Part shown: positions 27,094 through 35,962 of the stretch, piece after piece | Layout of the letters: each line of letters begins with the position of its first letter | Position numbering within the stretch: position 1 is the stretch's first letter | Assembly: GCF_001263415.1 (NCBI RefSeq) | Contig: NZ_LGTE01000005.1 | Coordinates: forward strand, 89,283 to 153,282 | Origin: Thermincola ferriacetica | GTDB lineage: Bacteria > Bacillota > Thermincolia > Thermincolales > Thermincolaceae | Direction of reading: 5' to 3' | Length of the DNA: 64,000 nt | Position numbers and translations under genes: made by a program | The notes under the pieces: model-generated | Told to the model about the DNA's origin: nothing | Seen by the model: only the letters and a program-made list of their open reading frames with translations | The model's database searches: none

Positions 27094-28188
27094 ATGAAAC
27101 CGTTGCCGGAGAACAGGTCCGAACTTTTCATTACCAGAATGCGATGGCTTGTCGTATTGGGAAGTCCGCTTCTTTTTTACCTTTCAGGTTTAAATACAGG
27201 CTTGGTTTTATGGGGCGTGGTAATTGGCACTGCTCTGGTTAATTTTTATGTTCATTTTTACATGCTGTCGCAGCCCATTAGCCGAAACTGGTCGCACCTT
27301 CTGTCCGTTTTAGATACCCTTTTTGTATCGACCATGCTTTTTTTACGGGGCCAACACCAGACTGACCTCCACCAGTTATACTATTTTCTGATCCTGGTAT
27401 TGGGAATCCGTTACGGAGTAAAGAAATATTTCGGTCTTGTTTTCGTTATCAGCATTATTTACCTGGCCGTTTCCTTGACAGGCGCAGCTTTTTACCGTAC
27501 CGGCATTGACAAAGTACAACTGGCTACCCAGTTAATTTACTTTATAGCTTTCGGTATCCTGGCCTCTTTCATTTTGCAGCGGGAATACGAACAACAGCAG
27601 GAAAAAGAGGAACTCATCAAAGAACTGCAGGCGGCATACCGCCAGTTATCTGCCTATAATGCACAAGTGGAAGAAATGGCCACCAAAGACCCTTTGACTG
27701 AATTATATAATTACCGCTATTTTGTTGGCCGTTTGCGCGAAGAAATCCAGTGGGCGCAAAAGTACAACAAACCTCTTTCCTTAATCCTGCTGGACATTGA
27801 TTATTTTAAGCAGTTTAATGATACCTATGGCCACCCGGCAGGAGATGCCGCGCTGAAAAAAGCGGCCAAAATCTTCCAGGAAAACATCCGTGACCGCGAT
27901 ATAGTGGCCAGGTACGGCGGCGAAGAATTTTTTGTACTGTTACCGGATACTGCCGTCGATGAAGCTTATCTCTGTGCGGAACGAATCAGGAAAGCCATCG
28001 AAAAAACCGATATAAAGGTGGAAGAAAAAAAAGCCACTGCCAAAATTACTGTTAGCGCAGGTGTGGCAGCTCTTTCAACCGGGACCCGTACTGTTAAAGA
28101 CCTTCTCCAAGTGGTTGACCAGGCCTTGTACCAGGCAAAAAAACTTGGCCGCAATAAAACACAAATTTATAGGCCCGAGGGCTTTTAA
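27094..28188 (+). CDS. Membrane-bound diguanylate cyclase
   Basis: A 364-residue protein with six hydrophobic segments in the first 170 residues, a short coiled-coil linker (QQEKEELIKELQAAYRQL) and a C-terminal GGDEF domain starting at DPLTELYNYRYF. The active site reads GGEEF and is preceded, five residues upstream, by RDRD, a canonical RxxD inhibitory site. It should make c-di-GMP from two GTP with product feedback. The ATG used has GGAGG 12 bases upstream, rather far. The ligand of the membrane part is unknown. Confidence 0.9.
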   Translation: MKPLPENRSELFITRMRWLVVLGSPLLFYLSGLNTGLVLWGVVIGTALVNFYVHFYMLSQPISRNWSHLLSVLDTLFVSTMLFLRGQHQTDLHQLYYFLILVLGIRYGVKKYFGLVFVISIIYLAVSLTGAAFYRTGIDKVQLATQLIYFIAFGILASFILQREYEQQQEKEELIKELQAAYRQLSAYNAQVEEMATKDPLTELYNYRYFVGRLREEIQWAQKYNKPLSLILLDIDYFKQFNDTYGHPAGDAALKKAAKIFQENIRDRDIVARYGGEEFFVLLPDTAVDEAYLCAERIRKAIEKTDIKVEEKKATAKITVSAGVAALSTGTRTVKDLLQVVDQALYQAKKLGRNKTQIYRPEGF

Positions 28189-28206
28189 ATCCCCGAGCCT
28201 TTTTCC
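28171..28206. terminator. Terminator-like hairpin between convergent genes
   Basis: AGGCCCGAGGG and CCCCGAGCCT pair imperfectly (two mismatches) and are followed by TTTTTCC on the plus strand, right after the diguanylate cyclase stop. Confidence 0.5.
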
Positions 28207-28211
28207 GCCTT

Positions 28212-29435
28212 TTACGACGCCTTCCCCGTGAGGCCGAAAGCGCTATTATAACAGTCAACGGCTTCCTTTACCCGGCCCAGCTCTTCCATGAGCGCCCCTT
28301 TACTGGTCCACGCCCCCGTATGCCTGGGGTTAAATTCTATAACCCGGTCAAAACAGGCCAGCGCTTCATCATATTTATTCATTTTCGCCAGGCATTCTCC
28401 CTTATTTAATAACAGTATATCGTTGCGTGGGTCAATTTCCAGTGCCTGCTCATAAAATCCGAGGGCTTCCTCATGCCTGCCCATGGCATCAAGGCACAAG
28501 GCCTTATTATTAATAAGGGTAACGTCTTTAGGTGCAATCTCCAAGGCTTCATCAAAGCATGCCAGCGCTTCTTCATGCCGCCCGGCTTTGCCAAGGCACG
28601 TTCCCTTGTTGCTCAGCAGGTCCACATCCTTTGGCGCCATTTCCAACGCCCGGTCATAACAAACCAGAGCCATTTCATACCAACCCAGTTCCACCAGGGA
28701 ATAACCTTTGTTATTCAGCAGGTCCACAGTGCAATACTCCGCCTTTTCGGCTTCTTCATAATATTCCACCGCTTTTTTGTGGTAACCCACCTTGCTTAAA
28801 CAAAATCCTATATTAGCCTTCAGAACAGGTCCGTTATCCTTGAGCTGTTCCAGCCGCAGGAAACATTCCAGGGCTTCCCCGTACTCTCCCAGTTCAATCA
28901 GGCACAATCCTTTGGCATGCAGGGCTTCCTTGTTTTTCGGGTCATAAATAAGAGCTGTATTGTAACAACTCAGCGCCTCCTTCACCCGCCGTTCAAGGTA
29001 ATAGCAGTTGCCTTTGGCCAACAAGGTCTTGACAGATTTCGGTTGCAGCACCAAGGCCCGGTTATAGGAACTTATGGTTTTATCCGATGAACCCAGGTTG
29101 GAGTATACCTCTCCCAGCCACATGAAATATTTGGGTTTATCATTTCTGATTTCGGCCGCCCTTTGAAAATATCTGGCTGCTTCCCGCAGTTGGCCTTTTT
29201 TCAGGTGGACATGTCCCAGCCGGTAGTGGACAATTGACCATGAAGGAGCCATACTCAAAGCTGACAGGTAATTTTCGTGCGCCTTGTCTATTTCGCCCAG
29301 GGCTTCATATACAAACCCTGCCATAGTAAGATAAGCCGGTTTACTGAAAATACTCCTGGCCAGCAGGGCTGACTTTTGCAGCACGCCCACCGGATCAGGC
29401 TTGAACTCTTCCTTGGAAACCTTACTTTCCAGCAC
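28212..29435 (-). CDS. Tetratricopeptide repeat protein
   Basis: About 407 residues made almost entirely of tandem 34-residue TPR units, about eleven. Examples are HYRLGHVHLKKGQLREAARYF and SNKGTCLGKAGRHEEALACF; several carry unusual Cys residues (EALACFD, EALSCYN) at the same helix position. TPR arrays scaffold protein contacts; no enzymatic domain or signal peptide is seen. The GTG at 29435 with AAGGGAGAG nine bases upstream is preferred to the ATG at 29456, which has no ribosome-binding site. It lies downstream of the CO dehydrogenase operon but behind its terminator. Confidence 0.8.
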   Translation of the reverse strand: MLESKVSKEEFKPDPVGVLQKSALLARSIFSKPAYLTMAGFVYEALGEIDKAHENYLSALSMAPSWSIVHYRLGHVHLKKGQLREAARYFQRAAEIRNDKPKYFMWLGEVYSNLGSSDKTISSYNRALVLQPKSVKTLLAKGNCYYLERRVKEALSCYNTALIYDPKNKEALHAKGLCLIELGEYGEALECFLRLEQLKDNGPVLKANIGFCLSKVGYHKKAVEYYEEAEKAEYCTVDLLNNKGYSLVELGWYEMALVCYDRALEMAPKDVDLLSNKGTCLGKAGRHEEALACFDEALEIAPKDVTLINNKALCLDAMGRHEEALGFYEQALEIDPRNDILLLNKGECLAKMNKYDEALACFDRVIEFNPRHTGAWTSKGALMEELGRVKEAVDCYNSAFGLTGKAS

Positions 29436-29551
29436 AGATTTATCTCTCCCTTCCATAATTGTTGGGGAGAATTTCTATTGTTTTAGCAAGATTCCCTGCT
29501 GATTTTTCCAACTTTCGTACGTCAAATTCTTGCCTGAAACGATAGCAAAAA

Positions 29552-29578
29552 CCCCCGAAAAGTGTAGCTTTTCGGGGG
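29552..29578 (-). terminator. Terminator of the CO dehydrogenase operon
   Basis: CCCCCGAAAAG and CTTTTCGGGGG form a perfect 11-bp stem with a 5-base loop; on the minus strand it is followed by TTTTTGC, 16 bases after the flavoprotein stop. Confidence 0.9.
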
Positions 29579-29593
29579 CAAAACCGTTCCTGG

Positions 29594-30850
29594 CTATAAG
29601 GCACCTGCAAATTTGGACGCTGACAATTTTGGATAATTAATTCGGCCCATACAAATTTCATCTTTATATGTCGATACGTCAACCTGTTCTTTAACCAGGG
29701 CAGACAAAATTCCCGCTTTTTCTGTGCTTCCCAGCAGTATGAAACCAACCAGCTTGTCGTCACGGAAAACAATTCTCCGGTATTCCGGTTTTGCTGCATT
29801 TAAGTACTCGTATATTTTCAACTCCTGACCGGCCCCATTGCTTAAGCCCGCAGCAATAATGGACAGGCCGCCCACATTTACGGAATTCATAGTCAAGGCG
29901 CCGGTATATTTTTTCCGCCTCCCGGCCATATTCATACCGGCGGTTTTTCCTTCCTCAACAGCAGCAGGCCATAAAGGAACCAATTCGGCTGCACCGGCGA
30001 GTATCTTCCGCTTTTGGGCCACATCTCCGGCGGCATATATGTCGGGTATATTGGTCTCCATGTAATCGTTAACCGGTATTCCCCGGTCACATTTAATAGG
30101 AGTGTTCATTACCGGTTCAATATTCGGTCGAACTCCGACAGCCAGGATGACAGCATCTGCCTGCAGGCGGCTACCGTCGGATAACTCCACTTCATTTATG
30201 TTGTCGGCCGCATCCTTGGCCACTTTATTGATGGTTTTTCCAGAGTAAAATTTAATACCGACCTTCCGGGCAAGGCATTCTTCAATTAACTTACCGGCCT
30301 TCTGATCCAAAAAACCCGCCAGTAAATGCGGAGCCAGGCCCACCAAAGATACATCGATGCCTCGTTGGCCCAATGCCTGAGCAGTAGTTACCGCCACCAA
30401 CCCATCACCTAAAACTACCGCCTTTTTTATTATTGGCAGGTTCTGTTCTAAGGTTTTGGCATCGTCCAGGGTCCGCAGGGTATAAATCTGTCCTGCTCCC
30501 TCAAAGGTCGCCCTGGGGACTATGGCTGATGCTCCTGTGGCAAGCAACAGTTTATCGAACTTAACCGTCTCCCCGTTGGACAGGAGCACCTCCTTTACAG
30601 AAGGCCGCACCTGTACCGCCCTGACACCGGTTTTCAAAGTAATGTTTAAAGCCTTAACCTCAGCCTCGGTCAATAAAAACATCTGGTCTTCCCTCACCCG
30701 GCCGGACAGATAATAAGTCAACAGGCACCGGGAATAAACGCTATGGGGTTCCTCTGTTATGACGGTGATTTCCGCCCTGTCGTCTGCTGCACGGATAGCC
30801 CGTACGGCAGCCAATCCGGCGGCACTAAAGCCAATGATAACGTGTCGCAT
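29594..30850 (-). CDS. FAD-dependent NAD(P)H oxidoreductase linked to CODH
   Basis: A 418-residue pyridine nucleotide-disulfide oxidoreductase. It has an N-terminal FAD motif IIGFSAAGLAAVRAIR, an NAD-binding VLGDGLVAVTTAQALG and the second FAD motif IYAAGDVA. It resembles NADH oxidase, nitrite-reductase-type and rubredoxin reductase-type proteins and has no extra domain. It lies 15 bases downstream of cooS; cooF-cooS-flavoprotein clusters are known in several anaerobes and are thought to pass electrons from CO via CooF to NAD(P)+. The glycine-rich first motif reads GFSAAG rather than GxGxxG, a variation common in this subgroup. Confidence 0.85.
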   Translation of the reverse strand: MRHVIIGFSAAGLAAVRAIRAADDRAEITVITEEPHSVYSRCLLTYYLSGRVREDQMFLLTEAEVKALNITLKTGVRAVQVRPSVKEVLLSNGETVKFDKLLLATGASAIVPRATFEGAGQIYTLRTLDDAKTLEQNLPIIKKAVVLGDGLVAVTTAQALGQRGIDVSLVGLAPHLLAGFLDQKAGKLIEECLARKVGIKFYSGKTINKVAKDAADNINEVELSDGSRLQADAVILAVGVRPNIEPVMNTPIKCDRGIPVNDYMETNIPDIYAAGDVAQKRKILAGAAELVPLWPAAVEEGKTAGMNMAGRRKKYTGALTMNSVNVGGLSIIAAGLSNGAGQELKIYEYLNAAKPEYRRIVFRDDKLVGFILLGSTEKAGILSALVKEQVDVSTYKDEICMGRINYPKLSASKFAGAL

Positions 30851-30865
30851 GGGAATCCCCCCATC

Positions 30866-32773
30866 TTATATCCCGAGCTTGGCGCGTTTATCTTTAATGT
30901 GCGCGATGATTCCCTGGGCCGCAGCTATGGGGTCAGTCTCCACATAGAATTTTCCACCCAGCAGGTTTTCGGCCGTTTCTCCCGTGAGCGCGCCGGCCAC
31001 CACCTGGCTGCCCAGTACAGGCGGAACAACACCCAGGTGGGTAAATACTCCCAGTGCCACTGCCCAGGTGCCGATAGCAATAGCCTTTTCATGCTGGTAT
31101 TCGGGGGCCGATGCTGCTACCGGCAGGTCTTTGACGGCTACATTCAGGTAAGCAGCTAATGCTTTGAGCAAGTCGCCGATACGGGAATTATCCACACAAC
31201 TGCCCATATGCAACACCGGCGGCAACGGCGCCTTTAACCCGGCTGCCTCGCCCACCGCAGTCAGTACAGCCTTAAGGCTGTCACCGGCGTACTGCAAAGT
31301 GGCCTCCGGCGTCAGGAAACCTGCCTTCCCAAGGGCATGGGCGGCACAACCGGTGGCAACAACCAGCACGTTGTTTTTCAATAACTCCTTCACCAGGGCT
31401 ACATGGAAGGAATCCTGCACCACCTTGGCGTTGTTGCATCCCACTACGCCGCAAGCTCCCAGAATATTACCGTTAGCAATATTATCAACCAGCGGCTTTA
31501 AAGGATTGTCAGCGTTCAGTTTGGCCAGGGCGCCTACCACAGCCTCTACGCTAAACCCGGCCACTACTTTGGACCTATGACCTGGAATCCTGACCTTCTC
31601 CGGGTCTCTGTTTTTAAAAGCTTCAATAGCTATGCGCACTATTTGCCGGGCTGTTTCATCAACTTTTTCTATATCAAAGGGCACGTGCTCGGCACCGGGT
31701 ACTTTGGCTATGGGCATGGTCGTAATCAGTTTGGTATGATAGCAAGCCGTTATGTCAGCCAGGGACGGCATGATGCACTGTACATCCACCACCATGGCAT
31801 CAACCGCTCCCGTTGTTACAGCCAGTTCCTGGGCCAGAAAGTTGGTGGCCAGGGGTACCCCCTGCCGCATCAAAACCTCATTGCCCGTACAGCAGATTCC
31901 CGCCAGCTTAATCCCCCTTGCTCCGGCAGCTATGGCCTCGTTTTCCAGCTTCCGGGCCCACTCCACCACTTTTTCCGACAAGAGGGGAACATGACCGTGA
32001 ATAATAATGTTAACATAATCTGCATCAAGCACACCTAAATTTGCGTCCGATACCACAGGGCTGGGTGTCCCAAAGAGGATGTCCTGAATATCAGTAGCCA
32101 GGTGCAGTCCGCCGTAGCCGTCAACCAAACCCATTTTAACCGTAGCCAGGATCAGGTTGACAGGGTCAGAATCCACACCCATGCTGGTTTGGTGCATGGC
32201 CGTGCGGATCTCCCGGTCAGGATTTTTGGGTAATAAACCCAGCTTACCCCATGTTTCCACTCGCTCGGCGGGAGCAGTGGCAGTTAGCCATTTCATGGGC
32301 GCAGCGCCATGGTTGGCAAAATCAGCAAAGGCTGCCTCCGCGACTTCTCTGGCCAGGGTATTTTTGTCTTTTCCATCCACAGAAATACCTAATTTACCGG
32401 CAACAGCCTTTAATTTTGCCTCATCTTTTATTTCATAGGGCGCCTTCCCCACGGCAGCTTGGTATAAAGCTTCTACTGCCTCATAAGCGTGGTCAATATG
32501 GGCCGCTGCCCCACCTGTCGCGGAACGCAACAGGTTGCGGGCCACCATCAGGTCGGCATTGGCGCCGCATATGCCCTTTTGCGGTCCTTCGCCAAAGGGA
32601 TCAATACGGCATGGTCCCTGCACGCAATTTCTACAGCAAATACCCAGCAAACCAAAGCCACATTGGGGCTGTTGACTTGCAAATCTATGCCAAACAGTCT
32701 CTAATCCGTCATTCTCCGCTTTTTCAAGTAATCCCGGAACTGCCGGATCGATAGAAACATCTTTAACACTCAT
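30866..32773 (-). CDS. cooS: Anaerobic Ni-Fe carbon monoxide dehydrogenase catalytic subunit
   Basis: A 635-residue CooS. The N-terminal cysteine set in CGFGLLGICCRNCVQGPCR supplies the B- and D-cluster ligands. Downstream CVDNSR, GCVGCNN-like (CGVVGCNNAKV) and ATGCAAHALGKAG segments belong to the Ni-Fe-S C-cluster region. It oxidises CO with water to CO2 and two electrons, or the reverse. It is preceded directly by cooF and followed by an NAD-linked flavoprotein, so electrons likely go to a nucleotide or a ferredoxin rather than a hydrogenase. No cooC nickel-insertion gene is adjacent. The start ATG 32773 follows the cooF stop without a gap and has GGAGGGG upstream. Confidence 0.95.
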   Translation of the reverse strand: MSVKDVSIDPAVPGLLEKAENDGLETVWHRFASQQPQCGFGLLGICCRNCVQGPCRIDPFGEGPQKGICGANADLMVARNLLRSATGGAAAHIDHAYEAVEALYQAAVGKAPYEIKDEAKLKAVAGKLGISVDGKDKNTLAREVAEAAFADFANHGAAPMKWLTATAPAERVETWGKLGLLPKNPDREIRTAMHQTSMGVDSDPVNLILATVKMGLVDGYGGLHLATDIQDILFGTPSPVVSDANLGVLDADYVNIIIHGHVPLLSEKVVEWARKLENEAIAAGARGIKLAGICCTGNEVLMRQGVPLATNFLAQELAVTTGAVDAMVVDVQCIMPSLADITACYHTKLITTMPIAKVPGAEHVPFDIEKVDETARQIVRIAIEAFKNRDPEKVRIPGHRSKVVAGFSVEAVVGALAKLNADNPLKPLVDNIANGNILGACGVVGCNNAKVVQDSFHVALVKELLKNNVLVVATGCAAHALGKAGFLTPEATLQYAGDSLKAVLTAVGEAAGLKAPLPPVLHMGSCVDNSRIGDLLKALAAYLNVAVKDLPVAASAPEYQHEKAIAIGTWAVALGVFTHLGVVPPVLGSQVVAGALTGETAENLLGGKFYVETDPIAAAQGIIAHIKDKRAKLGI

Positions 32774-33274
32774 TTATTTCCCCTCCTCCTGATAGAAAAT
32801 GTTGGTCAAATAACTTACCCGCCTGTTTTTACTGAAGTCATCAACAGGTAAATACATAATGGCCTTAGTAGGACAAGCCTTTACACATTGCGGATCCCCT
32901 GTTTCCGAACACCGGTCGCACTTGACCGCCACCTTGCCTTGCTTGTCCTGGCCCAGGGCGCCAAAAGGACAGGTCATCACACACATCCAGCAGCCCACAC
33001 ACCTATCGGCATCATGTATAACCACACCTGTTTCCGCATCTTTCTTCAAAGCTCCGGCCATGCACGCCTGCACACAGGCAGGTTCCTCGCAATGCCGGCA
33101 CTGCACAGGAAAATTCAGGCCGTTCCCCTGTTCAACAAAAACCCGTTTCCGCGGCTTATGCGTTTCCACGATGGCGGTAAACAGGATTTTGGTTACCGAA
33201 TGTCCAACAGCGCAGGCAATTTCACAAGATTTACAGCCAAGGCATCGTTTTACATCGACAAGAATTTGTTTCAA
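32774..33274 (-). CDS. cooF: CooF-type four-cluster ferredoxin
   Basis: A 166-residue iron-sulfur protein with cysteine sets CLGCKSCEIAC, CRHCEEPACVQAC, CVGCWMCVMTC and CDRCSETGDPQCVKAC, enough for four 4Fe-4S clusters as in CooF, HycB and DmsB-type subunits. It carries electrons from CooS to a downstream acceptor. It is first in the operon; the 125 bases upstream hold no recognised promoter consensus but are AT-rich and contain ACAGGAAA and ACAGAAAA motifs like those before the MTH865 gene. Confidence 0.95.
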   Translation of the reverse strand: MKQILVDVKRCLGCKSCEIACAVGHSVTKILFTAIVETHKPRKRVFVEQGNGLNFPVQCRHCEEPACVQACMAGALKKDAETGVVIHDADRCVGCWMCVMTCPFGALGQDKQGKVAVKCDRCSETGDPQCVKACPTKAIMYLPVDDFSKNRRVSYLTNIFYQEEGK

Positions 33275-33400
33275 GAAAACCCCTCCCTTCCGTTTTCAAT
33301 TCAATAGGCGATTATTTTAGGTTAATTATCTATTTTCTGTTTTCTTTTACATTTCCTGTCTGAATTCAACAAAATATTTTTATTTTTCACATAATACAAA

Positions 33401-34438
33401 TTAGGGCGTGTTTTGTGACCAGCGTTTTTTCAACAAGAGAATTTTTTCTTCCAGTGACTGGCCTTCTTCCAGCCCCGGACCAACACCCTTTTCGGTTATT
33501 TCCTTCACATAACCCGTTCGTTCCAGATATTGCCGTGCCTTTTTATGGCCGGGTAACCGCTTTAGCACGGCCACAAAGTTTTTGGCAGCCAGTTCTTTTT
33601 CCTGCAGGCAAAAATAAGCATACCCCAGGTAATAATAAGCTGCCGGGTTCCGCTTGTTCAGTTGGATGGATTTGTGCAAAGCGGCTACAGCTTCCCAGTA
33701 TTGTTTATTTTTTATATAGGAAATACCCAGGTTTTTCCACAAGTAGGCAGCTTTGGACGAGCACTGTACAGCCTTCCGGTGATTTTTAATTGCTTCAGTG
33801 ATGTTATTGGTACGCCAGTGAATGCGACCAATCTGGTCATAGATGTATTCCAGCTTGGGGTTTATTTCGAGGGCTTTTTGGAAAACAGCCAGGGCTTCTG
33901 CCGTCTTGTTCATACCCTGAAACGCCAGGCCCAGTTGGTACCAGGCAAAATCAAAATCAGGATTATAAGCTACCGCCTTTTCCAGGTATTCTTTCGCCTT
34001 ATCCCACTGACCTAAGGTATTATGTACCTTGCCCAGGTAAAAATGTGCCTTGGCGTGGTTACTTTCCAAAGCAATAACTTTTTTCAAAAGTTCCTGGGAT
34101 TTATCCAGGTCCTTTATTTCCCAATACAGATAACCGAGCCGGTAATAGGCCTGTACGTAATCAGGATTAATATTGATTGCTCTTTGGAATCGAAGAACGG
34201 CATCGTCATATCTTTTCTCTTTTAAATATATGTAACCCAGCCCGTACTCCGCCAGGTAGAGGTCCGGTTCCACGGCCAGGGCTTTTTGGTAGGTTTCTTC
34301 CGCCTCCCTGTACATGCCGGATTTTGCCAGGGCATACCCTAACCGGAGCAAAGCCGCCGTATCATTGGGGGCATTGGCCACCGCCGTTTTATAAAATTCC
34401 ACTTGTTGCTTTAAGGAGTTTTCCTTTGATTCTCTCAT
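33401..34438 (-). CDS. Tetratricopeptide repeat protein
   Basis: A 345-residue protein with about eight TPR units (LLRLGYALAKSGMYREAEETYQKAL, AYYRLGYLYWEIKDLDKSQELL and so on) and a short charged C-terminal tail. No signal peptide. The first repeat begins about residue 20. A GGGAGGTGA ribosome-binding site supports ATG 34438. It resembles the TPR protein at 28.2-29.4 kb in style but not closely in sequence. It reads toward the cooF gene with about 125 bases between, so it is probably an independent unit. Confidence 0.8.
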   Translation of the reverse strand: MRESKENSLKQQVEFYKTAVANAPNDTAALLRLGYALAKSGMYREAEETYQKALAVEPDLYLAEYGLGYIYLKEKRYDDAVLRFQRAININPDYVQAYYRLGYLYWEIKDLDKSQELLKKVIALESNHAKAHFYLGKVHNTLGQWDKAKEYLEKAVAYNPDFDFAWYQLGLAFQGMNKTAEALAVFQKALEINPKLEYIYDQIGRIHWRTNNITEAIKNHRKAVQCSSKAAYLWKNLGISYIKNKQYWEAVAALHKSIQLNKRNPAAYYYLGYAYFCLQEKELAAKNFVAVLKRLPGHKKARQYLERTGYVKEITEKGVGPGLEEGQSLEEKILLLKKRWSQNTP

Positions 34439-34489
34439 AGGCCAAAATCACCTCCCTAAAGCATATTAGGCAAAGACCGAAGTTATGAA

Positions 34490-34520
34490 AGAAAAAATAA
34501 ACGTCAGGAAGACGTTTTTT
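34490..34520 (-). terminator. Terminator overlapping the end of the 42-residue gene
   Basis: AAACGTC and GACGTTT pair with a short loop; on the minus strand TTTATTTTTTC follows. The stop codon of the small membrane protein is inside the loop. Confidence 0.75.
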
Positions 34521-34632
34521 TAAGCATTTTATGCAGGGTCTTGTAAAGGGCCACAAACAGGCCGCTGCCCATGATGATCAGCCCGGCGGCTATAAGAAGA
34601 GCAATGACGGATACAATTTGCACCCAAAGCAT
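34504..34632 (-). CDS. Small single-span membrane protein, 42 residues
   Basis: A short frame beginning MLWVQIVSVIALLIAAGL, with one long hydrophobic helix and a basic tail (KTLHKMLKKTSS). GAGGTG lies six bases before the ATG, and an intrinsic terminator overlaps its stop, both of which support a real gene. It follows the exporter operon by 190 bases. Function is unknown; it could be an accessory subunit of the exporter. Confidence 0.6.
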   Translation of the reverse strand: MLWVQIVSVIALLIAAGLIIMGSGLFVALYKTLHKMLKKTSS

Positions 34633-34701
34633 TCGCAACACCTCAATGCTATATATCGGCATTTGCGCAAAATACTTTAGCCATGAAAATTAAGGCGACA
34701 A

Positions 34702-34791
34702 ATTACCGCTGTACCGGTGAAACAACCGTTGCTCTAATACTACGAAATGCCGCTGTGGAGGTAAACAACCGTTGATTCACCATACAGCGGC
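34702..34791. repeat. Tandem imperfect repeat with an inverted copy
   Basis: Two direct copies of a 30-base unit containing CCGCTGT and CAACCGTTG (34702-34731 and 34746-34774) are followed by an inverted ACAGCGGC (34784-34791) that pairs with GCCGCTGT (34749-34756). It lies just after the exporter operon and could form alternative hairpins; no T-tail is seen. Confidence 0.55.
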
Positions 34792-34821
34792 TATTGCTGT
34801 TACAAAACAACTTACGGCTAC

Positions 34822-35955
34822 TCAATCCAGACGTTTACTCAGGCGGAGGGCGGCCATGGTAATGATGGAAACACTGAAAGCCGCAAGGATAGAAGCGTTT
34901 TTCCAAATGTACTCCAGACCGACACCTTTTAAAATTATGCCTCGCAAAATTTCCAGGAAATACGTAAGCGGCAGTAAGGCACCCAGGAACTGCACAAAAG
35001 GCGGCATAGAATCCCTGGGAAACATAAACCCCGACAGCAGTACACTGGGTAACATCAGCAAAATACTCATCTGCATGGCCTGCAACTGGGTTTTTGCTAC
35101 CGTGGAGATGAACATACCGAAACCTAAAGCCGCCAGTAAAAATACAAACGACAAAAACAAAAGAAGGAAAAGATTTCCCCTTACAGGAACATCAAACCAG
35201 AAGGTTCCCACCATGAGGGCCAGCAGGACATCCATAAAGGCTATCACCACGTAGGGAACCAACTTTCCGGCAACAAGTTCAACGGGCTTTACCGGGGTAA
35301 TAATCAACTGCTCCAGTGTTCCCCGCTCCCTTTCCCTCACCAGGGCAAATCCGGTGAGCATAACGGTAATATTCTGCATAATCAAGCCGATCAACCCCGG
35401 GATATTAAATTTTACACTTTCCATGTCCGGGTTATACCATATTCTGTAGCGCAAATCGATGGACTGCCGGGCATCAACGGGCAGCCCCGTTTTTTTGATA
35501 TCCTGCAGCTTCAAAACAAAGGATTTATGCTGGGCTATTACCTGAGCCGCAGACAGGGCCGTCCTGGCCACCAAGGGGTCGGACCCGTCCACCAGCAACT
35601 GCACCTGAGCGCTGTCCTTCCGCTTCAACCGTTTGGTATAATCGGGCGGAATAATCAGGCCCGCCTTGGCCGTACCGCTGTCGATCTTGCTCTCCACATC
35701 CCTGTAATATTCAACAAACTCCTGGATAATAAAATATCCCGAATTGGTAAAGGCATCCACTAACTGCCGGCTTTCCGCTGTTTTGGCCTGGTCAAATACT
35801 ACTATAGATATATTCTCTACGTCTGTCGTAACAGCATAGCCAAACAACAAAAGCATCATTACCGGCATAACAAAAATAATGGCTAAACTGGCCCTGTCCC
35901 TTTTTATCTGGATTATTTCTTTCACTATGATAGAACGCAGCCTTTGCCAGTTCAT
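34822..35955 (-). CDS. ABC-2 family export permease (YhhJ/YbhS type)
   Basis: About 377 residues. One N-terminal membrane span (ASLAIIFVMPVMMLLLFGYAV) is followed by a large extracytoplasmic domain (about 45-175) and five C-terminal spans, as in ABC2_membrane_3 permeases. The conserved REGTLEQLIITPVKP-like segment (RERERGTLEQLI) is present. It pairs with the ATPase gene ending seven bases upstream. The start at 35955 is given by GGAAGGATG; the open frame runs 33 codons into the ATPase gene. Exports drugs or other amphiphiles in the family; substrate unknown. Confidence 0.85.
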   Translation of the reverse strand: MNWQRLRSIIVKEIIQIKRDRASLAIIFVMPVMMLLLFGYAVTTDVENISIVVFDQAKTAESRQLVDAFTNSGYFIIQEFVEYYRDVESKIDSGTAKAGLIIPPDYTKRLKRKDSAQVQLLVDGSDPLVARTALSAAQVIAQHKSFVLKLQDIKKTGLPVDARQSIDLRYRIWYNPDMESVKFNIPGLIGLIMQNITVMLTGFALVRERERGTLEQLIITPVKPVELVAGKLVPYVVIAFMDVLLALMVGTFWFDVPVRGNLFLLLFLSFVFLLAALGFGMFISTVAKTQLQAMQMSILLMLPSVLLSGFMFPRDSMPPFVQFLGALLPLTYFLEILRGIILKGVGLEYIWKNASILAAFSVSIITMAALRLSKRLD

Positions 35956-35962
35956 AAAATTA

